From Artemia franciscana (Eukaryota; Arthropoda; Branchiopoda; Anostraca; Artemiidae): a stretch of 64,000 bases of DNA. This document shows positions 12,201-24,200 of this stretch, piece by piece. The translations under genes and the position numbers were made by a program. The stretch is from assembly GCF_032884065.1 (NCBI RefSeq), contig NC_088871.1:16736472-16800471 (forward strand). Reading direction: 5' to 3'. Within the stretch, counting starts at the first letter, position 1. Each line of letters begins with the position of its first letter. The notes under the pieces were generated by a model, which saw nothing but the letters and a program-made list of their open reading frames with translations, searched no databases and was not told where the DNA came from.

Positions 12201-15200
12201 CGACACTTGGTAAAGGTAAGGGACGCAACACTAGACTATGATTCAATGATATGGCATCACATAATGGTGTGTCCTCATCAAAGTTCATATTTGTTGTGGC
12301 ATCAATAATGAAACAGGTCTTGCTTTTGTCATGTTTTTTTACCATTAAAATTTTTCAATCCTTTTCATTTTATTTCTCCTCTTTATTTTCTGTTGTACTT
12401 ATTAAATCAGGTATAGGAGTTCTCCATCCCTGCAATTGGTCCGAAAAACTCTATCCATCTAAAATAAACTGCTCCATTAACAATATTCCACAAAATAATT
12501 TGTGTGGGGTTGACAAAGCCCCCCAAAGCCTGGGGGTAAGCGTTGTAAGTTATGCCCTAGGGGCGAATAAGGTTTTTACGGAAGGGGTGGTCGTATAAAC
12601 TACGGAGGGGGCTCAAATGATTAGAAATTGAAATCTATAGTTCTCCTTTTAAGAGTCAACTTATACATCTTGACTATCTTAGTTTTATGACTATCTACCA
12701 TAGTTCTTCTGTCCTAGGAATAACGCATGGACGGATATTAGACAGACTTATCTATTAACAAATGAACTAACATCATTTTTATACAATCCTACTAATATGG
12801 AGGTTAATGCAAGATTTGTCACTCACTCAATCGGACTATCTTTCTTGGGCTTTTCTACAATTAGCCATGGCTTTATGCCCACAACTATTCAATTTTAATT
12901 TAAAATCAATACCAACTTATTAACGATGTTTTACTCCAAAAATCATGGGAACAGACCACTAGCCCTCCCTCCATAGCCCAGCCCCCCGCAAAAATAACAA
13001 CTTATTAACATTAGGTTATTCCAAAAATCAGGGGAGCTCAACCCTGGACCTCTCTTCATGGCCCAACCCCCTTCCCCCCAAAAAAGACAACTTACTAACG
13101 ACATTTTTTCCAAAACATGGGAGCTAACCCCTGGCCCTACCTTCATGGATCGATCCCCCCCGAAAAATATTAACAATATTTTATTCCAAAAAGCCTGGGA
13201 GCTCACTCCTGGCCCTTTCTCTATGGCCGATCCCCCCCCCCCCCCCAGTAAAAATAAAACTTATCATATTCCAAAAACAATGGAGTTGACTAACGATGAA
13301 CTTATTAGCAATATTTTATTCCAAAAATCATTGGAGCTTACCCTTGGCTCTCCCTTCATGGATCGACCCCCTCCCCCCCCCGAAAAAAAAATGTGAAGGT
13401 TGAGCACAGCCAATCCTATCCACCCCCTAGCATCAAACCTAACCCTCTAATATCCTCCCAATAGCAGCGCATGTGTATATATGTGTGTGTAGGTCCCTTT
13501 GCTTCATATACTGAGTGTATATGGTTATCATTTATACAAGTTTGTTCAGTTCATTGTCAATTATTCTTTAAGGTGATATAATGAAGACTGCCTTCAAATA
13601 ATGAAGGCAGCTAGGCTACAATGTTTCTACTGAAATTCATTATGATTTATTTGAATATGATGTAGAAATAGGATTCATTTGTATCGAAATATAGCCACCA
13701 ATCAAACTTCTTCTGAGTCAACAAATGAAATAGTCTAACGACTCTCTTTTTCGGAGTTATTTTTCTCGTTTCATTCAACCTTGCACGAATAAATCAAGTA
13801 TGATTTATCAGAGGCACGTATTCATGTTGCCTATAGTAAAGGTCATAAGGCTTCAACGTTTTGTTATTATTGATTGAAAAAAAATGCACAAAAAGAAGTT
13901 TTCAAAGAAAATTAAAGAGCCATATTGAACTCAGGACCAGCAGAAATTAATTCCCATTAAGGTTAAAACTCAAAACAACCAGAAATTACTGTTATAATTT
14001 AAATGAAACCCAAACGAACAGAAATGAAAATTAACGATCCTAGCAAACATAAAGATAACAGGTGCAAATATAAATGAATGAATAAATTTTAAATACCTTC
14101 AATATTGGGCTACGATCCCCCCCCCAGAGGTACTTCATATGCAACGGGTGGTGTTATAGCCTTCGGAGAGGGCTCATTCAATTGGAAATCAGAAGTTTTG
14201 GTACCATTTTTAAGAGTCAAATGTGATTGGAGAGCACATGCCCTTCCCCCTTCCACGCTATCTTTTCCCCAAATACATGCGATCAAAATTCTGAGATAGG
14301 CATCATGTCCAAAATAGTCCAAAGGTACAATAATTAAAATAATTATGCCTCGGGGGTTGACAAAACTGTTAGAACTTGCACTGCCCCCAGAGCAAAGGCT
14401 GTAAGTTATGCAAGCTGACATATTAGTTTGCATATTAAATTCCAGTTTTACTCATTTTAAAATTTATTTGTTCAGTTTTATAATACTACCTGTTATATGT
14501 TTGTTTTCTATGATTATTTATTTAATTTCTGTTCGTTTTGGATTCCATTTATTATTTAACAGTTATTATTATTTAAGAATTAACGACGCTTCTTGACTAC
14601 TATGGTCCCTGCGTCGGCCCTGCAGTGCATTCCTGCAGCGTGATCCGATCTCTGGGTCCCGTATTACGAAGCTAAGGTTTTAAGTTTGAATTTCAATGGG
14701 TGTTTGTATCTGCTGATCTTAACTTTGATATGGCCATTACTTCTTTTTTGAAAAACTTCTTTTCGGAAAGTTTTTTTTTTAATTAATCAATAAAAATGGA
14801 CGACCGACTAGTGACTGATCTTTATATAAGAAAATCCTTATATAAGCCAAAATTCTGATTGATCCTTATAAAAGCAAATATTATAATATGCTAATTACCA
14901 GCATTAATAAATAAATATGTAAACAAAATCGAAATATAATAAAACAATTTATTTTATATAATAAAATAAAAGTGAATAAATCTGCTTTATGAAATAGGAA
15001 AACAATTTGTTGGTGATTTATGTGCAATTCACGAAAGCCAAACACGAAAAAAGAAAAGGTTTTACCAGCGTTAGTGTATCCAACCACAGATATAACAGGA
15101 ATTTGTCGCTTTTCTCGATTGATCCGCACTCTTTGTCGTTGAGCCCTTAATGTTTCCAGTTGATCTTTGATTCTCCGTTCTCTGGCTGACAAAAGTCTTT

Positions 15201-18200
15201 TTCTAGTTTCAAAAAAAGTTTCCCCAGCACCCCCAATGGCGGATGTGGAGCCACCTAATCTGTCTCCACCTACAACTCCATCTTGAATATCCCGTAGTAA
15301 AGACCTGAAATGTAACAACACTATACAAGATATGGACACCATGATTTCAGCGGTAGCTGCAACGTAGTTAAGGTCAAAGCAGAGCCCATAGCAACCAAAA
15401 ATTAAAAACAAGTTTTGAAATCCTAACAAGTAAGAAAAAATGGCTATTTCGAGCTGGTTCAGGAATGGTAACTATTATCTTAATTAGTCTTAATAGTAAT
15501 GGTTTTTGAAACAAATTTAAGAGAATTGCCAAAAATAGCTTGAAACCTCTAAAGAGTGGGGTCAGATCAAAAAAATTGTTACATCTACGTATTTTTATAA
15601 TTACCAAAGCACAATATTTACATTCAAATGAATTTTTTGGATAAAAAACTGCATCTTCGTGTACAAAATGATGAATGACGTCATAATCACAGGTTGCAAC
15701 CATAAATGACGTTCTAGTAAAACCACAACGATAAAGTCAAATGCATCTTGGTCTTTACTATATACAGTTAAGAAAAAAACAAAAGCTTTTTCTTGTGTAC
15801 GATTTATAGTACAGAATAGTGCAATATTGCGGCTAAAGGGGGGAGGAGGGGAGGAGAGGAAGCAGCACTGTCTTTGTGTTGAAATATTGTTTTTAATGAA
15901 AGATGTTAATTTGTAAATGTTGAAGCTTAAATGCTTCTTCTCTCTTTGAATGAGCCCTTCGGAGAGGGCTCATTCAATTGGAAATCAGAAGTTTTGGTAC
16001 CCTTTTTAAGAGTCAAATGTGATTGGAGAGCACATGCCTCTCCAATCTAGGAATTAAATTCCTAGGAATTAAATTCCTAGTTTAACAATAAACCATCATA
16101 AAATGATTCTTAAGAGCTCATTTGATAGATAATTGGTTTTTTAAGCAACAAAGCACAATAAACCAAAACTGCGACTTCATATATAAGATGAAACGGATAT
16201 TTTAACAAGAGATGATATAATACACATATCTTTTGAATTCCCAACAGTGTTGTCATATTCCTCGTACTATTTTTCATGTTCGGCCAGGATAAAGGGAATA
16301 ACACTAAATAATGCATAATTTATTGACAAAAAGTTTTTTTGCATCCCTGACTAAGTGTTGATTCAATACCTTGCTCTTCAAGCTAAAGTTCAATCACTTT
16401 CCGAATATCCTAATCGAATTAAACGGCCCTTGTTTTTCAGGAGCCGTTCTTATAAAATTATCAATCATGCTTTAGCGTAAAGAGCGAGGTATTGAAAAAA
16501 AGAGGAAGGTAAACCCTTCATATATGGAATAATTTCTGTCAGTTCTGAGTTTTAATGTTGCCCGTTTCTGTTGAAAAAGCTTTTTTTTAATTTAATTCCT
16601 GATCGTATTTCAAATAATGCCGGTAAACCTGTCTTGCCCTCTAAGAAAAATTCCTTTCCCTCATGGGAAGCTCCTCCGTAAAAAGTTCTTTCCGCATAAA
16701 ATACACCCCTCCCCCTGTAAAATTCCCTCCAGAAAATTCCATACTAGCTGAAAATCACCCCAGAATATTGTCACGCATAAAATGGAGTTGCCAAAGAGAA
16801 AGTAAGACAATTAAAACGAACTTTGTATATGAATTCTGGAAAATTTCCCCCGAGTGAAATTTCCTCTGGAAAGGTCACCCCCAGAAACTTCCCTCCGAAC
16901 GGAAAATTCAACCTTTAGAAAATACATATCCCCCACAAAATATCTCCCTTCAAAAAATATCTGTATGCTTCTCAATAACCATTACTATGTGTAAAACAAT
17001 GGGCAAAGATCATTTGGCTTGTAGCCCTTCCCCAGAGGTTGTGGGGTTCAAGTCATCCTCAAAAGACATAGTTATTAGATCTTTCAACTACGCTCAATAA
17101 AATGGCTATCTCAAATGCTTATCAGACGAATTTGGAGAAAAGGGTATGGGAGGAGGGCTAGCTTCCTACAAATATTTTGGGCCACTTAAAAAGGGCACTA
17201 CAACTTTTTATTTTCGATCAAATGAGCTCTCTCCTGATGTTCTAGGATCACTGATTCAATACGATCACCCTAAAAGGAAAAAATAGAAAAAAAACACCCC
17301 TCCATGATTTTTCTTCTAGCAATAAATGCAAAATTCCTCATTTTTGTATATAGGAGCTTGAATTTTAAAGTAGGGTTCTCTAATACGCTGAATCCGATCA
17401 TTTGGTTTTCATTAAGATTTATTTAGGGGGTGTTTCCCCCCTAATCTAAAAACTAGGTAAATTTTCTCAGGCTTGTAGTCTTTGATGGGTATGACTAAAC
17501 TTAATGAAACTTACATACTTGGAGTCAGTATAATATCCTGATTCTTTCCATGACCAGAAACATAAGTGTTTAAAATCTGAGGTATTATTGCGAAATGAAC
17601 TCGATAAAATTGTCATCGAACTCAGCAAAAGGGTTCTAGGTTAATGTTCTAATGACTTTAGTTTGATTTTGCAACAGCTATTCAATCTATTTCCAGTTTG
17701 AGATTCTTTTCACGAATAATTAATGTCTCCCTGTGAGCCCTTCTATCAACTTTACTTGCAAATATTTACGTTAAATATTAAACAGTTCGTGGTAACAAAC
17801 TGTAGTAAGGAGCGACCCGGCTCAATAGTAACCAAAACTCTAAAAAATGTAATTTTGATACCAATAGTTACATCAAAAGAATCGCATTTTAATGCTGATT
17901 TTAAATATATAAGTTTCATCAAGATCAGTTATACCCATCAAAAGTTACGAGCCTGAGAAAATTTGCCTCATTTTAGAAAATAGGGGAGAAACACCCCCTA
18001 AAAGTCATACAATCTTAACGAAAATCACACCATCAGATTCAGCATATTATAGAACCATATTGTAGAAGTTTCAAGCTCCTATCTACAAAAATGTGGAATT
18101 TCGCATTTTTTGCCAAAATACAGATCACGGATGCGAGTTTATTTGTTTTTTTTACTTCTTTTTTTCAGGGATTATCATATCGACTAAGTGGTCCTAGAAT

Positions 18201-21200
18201 GTCACGAGAGGGCTCCTTCTAACGGAAATTAAAAGTTCTAGTGCCATTTTAAGTGACCGGAAAAATTGGAGGGCACCTAGGCCCCCTCCCACGCTCATTT
18301 TTCCCAAACGACACCGGATAAAAATTCTGAGACAGCCATTTTATTCACCATAGTCGAAAAACCTAATAACTATGTCTTTAGGGACGACTTACTCCCCCGC
18401 AGTCCCCGTGGGAGGGACTGCAAGTTACAAACGTTGACCTGTGTTTGCATATAGTAATGGTTACTGGGAAGTGTACAGACGTTTTCAGGGGGATTTATTT
18501 TGGATTAGGGGGGAGGGGGTTACGTGGGAGGATATTTCCATGGAGGAACTTCTCATGGGGGGAGAATTTCAATGAAGTGGGCGCATGATTTTCTAGCATT
18601 ATTTGAAAAAAACAATGAAAAAATAAATATGAAGAGTTTTTTCTACTGAAAGTAAGGAGTAGCATTAAAAGTTTCTTACTGTTTTAAAAAGTAGAGTTAA
18701 GAGAAAGAGTCAAACTTTAGCATAAAGAGCGGGGCGTTGATGAGGAAGCAGCCCCTTTCATATACGGAGTAATTTCTGTTCGTTTTAAGTTTTAATGTTG
18801 CTCCTTACTTTCATTTAAAAAAACTTTGTTTTTTTATTTTATTTCGAGAAGTTGCCATTCAAGCAAGGAAGAATCGCCATATGAAGCTGATTAAGGAATG
18901 GCAACTTTTATTTCGATTAATCTTTATGGTAAAAAATTTTTTTTACGAAAACAATTTTTATGCAAATTTCTAAAAGTAGCCTGAAACCCCTCAGAAGTGG
19001 TGTCGGATAAAAATGGAATCTTTAGAATCGTCATAAAAGAAAGCCTAATCTAGGAGAATACAATCCCCTACCTTGAGCAATAAGGGAAACAATCTTTCCG
19101 CACAGGAAGCAGCGATATCTTCTTTTTTCGTTTCCGCTAGAGGGAGACTGAAACATCATAAAAGGATGTTTAAGGGCTCATTTTAAAAGCCCAAGAGTAG
19201 ATGTCACGAATGAGTCGCCTACTGACGCGTCCAACAACTACAAAAAACATCGCCGCATTGCAAAGTAATACTCTGTGTTCTAATGAGAGGTAGCGCGTTG
19301 ATAAGGGTGCCGATGAAGAGGTAGCATGCATGTAACAAGTATTGGCACTTAATCACTAACCCAACGAATATGAAAACTGATTAGAGGAGACCTCATAGAA
19401 TTTGCCAGGAAAAACTAAATGAGCGCATAAAAATAATTAATTTACAAAACTTATAAATTGAAAATCCTCACCTCTCCCTGCAAAGACTCCCGTGACGAAA
19501 AAAAAAAGATTCTCTCTATTGCAAAGATGCATATAAGCATCCAGTCCCTTCTCTAACTTTTTTTCTGTTATTATGGGGCCATAAAGATTACACCTGCCAA
19601 TGAAACTGTTTCATGAATCTAATTTTGAACTACCTTCTTTGATCACTAATAATAACAACTCTAAAAATAATAATAAATTAGTCGATTAATCTACCTCCGA
19701 AAAAACAGCCAAAAACAGCGTTTTGGAAAGACATTCCGTTCTAGTGAGAGGTGGCACGATCCTAAGGGTGTCGACAAAAACATAGTAAGCCGGTAACAGA
19801 CAAATTACCTTAACCTTTGTTGTCCCTTCTTTAATAATGATACTATTTTAGTTCAAAAGTACAGGAAGTAAGCCATGCCCCGAGCAACTAAACATAAAAG
19901 AAAATAACTAAAGTAATTGTAAAAATATTAAACATTAAACAATATATTAAACAAAATAATTAATATTAAATAAAAAATAAATAAAATTAATATAAATAAT
20001 TATAAATAAAAAATTAAATAAAAATATTAAATAAAATATTAAACAAATAACCTTAAGTAAGGCACCTCAGCTAACGCAACTTGAAGTTTGGCCTCTTTCG
20101 TTTGAGCTCTTTCTTTGAAAATATGCAACACCAATGAAAAGCGATCGAATACCGGAACTTTGAAAGCTTGTTCCAATTCCCTTTAAAACATATAAAAGCA
20201 TATTATTCAGATTGTTCTTCAAATAATTCTTACTGGCCTAGCAAATCTCTATTCCAAAAAGATGGAAAAAGAAAGAAATTGAAGGAAACTGTGCATAAGC
20301 AACTTGCATCCAAACAATAATAAAACAGAGAAACAACGTTTTCGAATCGAGGAAGTTACTGTCAACCTTCAATGTATATAATTATGCCGAATTCAATTAC
20401 TTCAATATTTTTGCGCTGGATTCAAGCATTTTATAAAAACTTGCCCATTATTAAAGTTATCTTTCCTCGAAAATTTGACAATTTGGGCAATACTTTTAAG
20501 GAAGATTTTGCAATTATTTACGCTAAATTGAGGAATACATCGATATTTCTCTTAGCACATCTATTTTTGTACAGTAGTTCGATTTTTAGAAGTTAAAATT
20601 GAAAAACTGATGTTTATAAAAACAAAACAAAGTCGATCCACACAACATGAGCGAAAACTCTGATTGATATTTCTGAATTGGACGTGAAGAACCTCAATAG
20701 AATTTAGTCGTAATAGGTCAGAAGTCGAATTTTAGTCGTAATAGGTCAGAAGTCGAATTTTAGTCGTAATAGGTCAAGCTCGTTTATTGAATACTGGATG
20801 TCTTAAGCAATTAAATAAAAAAAAATTTGACTAAAAGTTAGGAGCAATATTAAAACTTAAAACAAACAAAAATTATCACGTATATGAGGGGGTTTCTCCC
20901 TCCTCGACACCTCGCTCTTTACGCTAAAGTTATTTAGTACTTTTAAATAGCTTCTTGTAGTTTTAATTAAACGAACCTTGTGTTTCAAGAGTCGTTCTTG
21001 AAGAAGTTGGCCAAAACTCAAACTTTAGCGTAAAGAGTGAGGTGCTAAGGAGGGGAGAATCTGCTCATATACATAATGATTTCTATTTGTTTAAAGTTTT
21101 AATGTTGCTCCTTACTTTCAGTTGAAAAACTTGTTTCTATAATTTATTTCTGATCGTTTTTCAAATAACGCCAGGGAATCTGGCACCTCCACCGAAAAAT

Positions 21201-24200
21201 CCCTCGTCCTCATAGATATATCCTCTAGACGATTCAATCCTGGTGAAAATTTATCCCGGGCAATTACCCTTCACATTATTAAGATTCAGGTTGACCCTGG
21301 CTCAATTTTTGGCACGGTCACTAAAAATAAATGTGATGAGACAGAATTTGAGAAAATCCTATGGACGTCTTTCTTGAGTTAAAGGCCAATTTGACAAGAA
21401 AACGCTTGGTCGGCTTTATAAACCGTTTTTGCTCCACATGTATTTTTTTCTGGTGCCATTATAGAAATTTTTTACCACGTCAGAACGTCAACAAATTCGA
21501 TATGTCTTTTTTAAATTTTGTAAGTGTTTTCTCCCTGTTCCTATTTGGTCTCATAACAGTTTTATCTCTAAACGTTATGGAGTTTTCAAGATATATGATA
21601 AGCCAGATGTATTAGAAGGCAGATTAAGACAGGGAAATGAATCAGTCGTAGATTTTTTTTGGGCTGTATTAATCGTTTTTGAGTCGTTGTAAGTGTCTGT
21701 GATGATAAATGTTTTTATTATCTATGTTTTTTTCTCCATACTCCTCTAAGTGCATTTTTGAATGTATAGAGGGTTCAAATATATTATTTAACTAGCTGTT
21801 GGGGTAGTTAGTTGGGGTAGTTAGTAGCTGTTGGGGTAGTTAACTAGCCCCCAACACCTAGTTGGTGGGGGCGCTTCGCGCCCCCCCAAGCCCCCCCGCG
21901 CGCGTAAGTCGTTACGCGCCATATTAGTTACGCGCCATTGTAGTTGTGTCCCTGTGTCCCACCTGTGAATATAGATAGATTTATATATGTGTTTCAAACT
22001 ACGTAAAAATTGCGAATATACAACATTCTTGGCTTTCCCATTGTCTGTCCATATACAAAGCCGTATGTACTAATAATGACGTCATATGCAAACGCTCTTT
22101 TTACAAACAAACAAACATGCATACACACAACTCGTTTTTATATAGATAGATAGATAGATAGATACAATACAAATTAACTACGTAAAACTTGTGAATATAC
22201 AACAGTCTTCGCTGTCCCATTGTCTGTGCGTATAAATAGATTGTCAGGTTTACCGACCCTCAAAGATGCAACATACAATTGTACATTGGTAAAGCAATCT
22301 GTATTAAGATCTATACCGCATTTTTCTAGTGATTGCCCTTGAGCTTTGTTGATGGTGGTTGCAAATGCTAATCGAATTGGGAATTGCAATCTTTTAAATT
22401 GAAAAAGCAGATCCGTTGGAATCATGGGAATGCGAGGAATAAGAACAGCCTCACCCTCATAAGGCCCTGTCAAGATTGTGGCATCTATTAGGTTTTCCAT
22501 TGTTTTTTTTTTTACGGCAAGTCGCGTGCCATTGCAAAGCTTTGGTGGGTTGATATTTCTTAAAAGTATTATTGGTACGCCTATTTTTAGTTGTAGCAGG
22601 TGTGGTGGACACCCTGAAGGATCTATGGAATTTAAAAATTCAGATGGATAATTAACCGCTTCATTTGGTTCCGAAATACAAATTAACTGCGTAAAACTTG
22701 CGAATATACAACATTCTTCACTGTCCAATTCTCGCTGCATATAAATAGATTATCAGGTTTACCGACCCTCGAACATGCAACGTACAATTGTCCATGGGAA
22801 AAACAATCAGTATTAAGATCAATACCACATTTTTCTAATGATTGACCTTGAGCTTTGTTAATGGTGATTGCAAATGCTAATCGAATTGGGAATTGCAATC
22901 TTTTAAATTGAAAAGGCAGATCTGTTGGAATCATGGGAATGCGAGGAATAAGAACAGCCTCACCCTCAAAAGGCCCTGTCAGGATTGTGGCCTCTATTAG
23001 GTTTTCCATTGTTTTTTTTACGACAAGTCGAGTGCCATTGCAAAGCTTTGGTGGGTTTATGTTACGTAACAATATTATTGGTACGCCTATTTTTAGTTGT
23101 AGCACGTGTGGTGGAAACCCTGAAAGATCTATGGAATTTAAAAATTCAGATGGATAATTAACCGCTTCATTTGGTTCCAAAACTGTGTCGACTGACTTGT
23201 AAAGGACTGCCTGGTCTTGAATCTTGGTCAAAACAATATTGTTGATTTCGTGGACGTCTATATTTTTGGGTGCGAGAATCGCTCTTTCACTTAGCCATTT
23301 ATTATTTTTATAATTTTTTAAAATATTCGGAAATACTTTTTCAATCAATTCATTTTTAGACGTCACTAAATTACAGAAATCAGCAGGTAGTTGTATACGT
23401 CCTGAAATTGAGTCTACTGGGAGCTTTCCGTTTCCCATTGCCAGCAATTGATCTGAAAATGTTTGACCAGAGTCATCGTTTTGCAATCGGACACGCATAT
23501 TTGTAGTTAATTTTAATGTTTTTACGTGTGCCCATAAATTAGAATTTTTCAGGCAAGCATTCATTTCGTCTGCAGGAGTTGATCTAGGTATTATAGGTAA
23601 TGTTTGCCTGAAATCTCCCGCAAGCAATATTAAGGTGCTGCCAAAGGGTTTCGACTTCCCTCGCAAATCTTTCAATCATTGATCCAGAGCCTCGAGCGAT
23701 TTTTTGTGTGCCATTGTGCACTCATCCCAAATAATAAGTCTGCATTGCTGCAATACTTTACCCATCCCAGATGATTTGGAAATATTGCATGTGGGAGTTT
23801 CTGTAGAATGCAAGTTCAGAGGCAATTTCAAAGCGGAATGAGCAGTTCTTCCACCAGGCAGCAATGTTGCGGCTATTCCGGACGACACAATTGCCAACGC
23901 TATATCATTTTTAGATCGAATTGATGCCAGAATCAGTTTTATCACAAACGTTTTACCAGTACCTCCTGGCGCATCCAAAAAGAAAATTTCTCCAACGTTG
24001 TTATCGACACAATGCATTATCGTATCATAAATGTCTTTTTGTTCCGACGTTAACTTGGAAATGTTATTTTGTACATACGACAATAGATCACTCGTACTGT
24101 AACTTTGTTCACGATCCAATTCTACACATGTCGAAACAGCAGCGATATGGTTAGGTGAAGGCATTCCCAAACCCTGAAGAGGTTTGTTTGCCATACTTAT

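Larger units (their letters stand above)
7240..15065 (-). other. GTPBP6 intron 4 (interrupts the P-loop codon)
   Basis: 7.8 kb. Contains a foldback module (7815-8540), a hAT remnant (9030-9292), a full modular repeat (10042-11710), a minisatellite (12925-13390) and two small dispersed repeats (12490-12670, 14105-14420). The stretches 7240-7800, 8541-9030, 9293-10040, 11710-12490, 13390-14100 and 14420-15065 show nothing further. Confidence 0.75.
15305..20051 (-). other. GTPBP6 intron 3
   Basis: 4.7 kb. Holds repeat fragments at 15950-16050, 16330-17520 and 17783-18840. The stretches 15305-15950 and 18840-20051 show no gene; 19900-20045 is a run of AT-rich taaataaaat-like sequence. Confidence 0.7.

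Noticed and set aside
12943-13396. Pro/Gly-rich open frames on both strands
   Set aside because: Both are by-products of the 86-bp minisatellite and its C-runs.
14881-15060. Extension of the GTPBP6 exon 4 frame toward 14881
   Set aside because: The homology stops at the P-loop and resumes exactly at 7239; the extension is intron sequence read through the donor site.
19480-19600. Minus-strand exon-like stretch (KLEKGLDAYMHLCNRENLF followed by gtgagg)
   Set aside because: GTPBP6 is complete without it, phases do not require it, and no homology is recognised.
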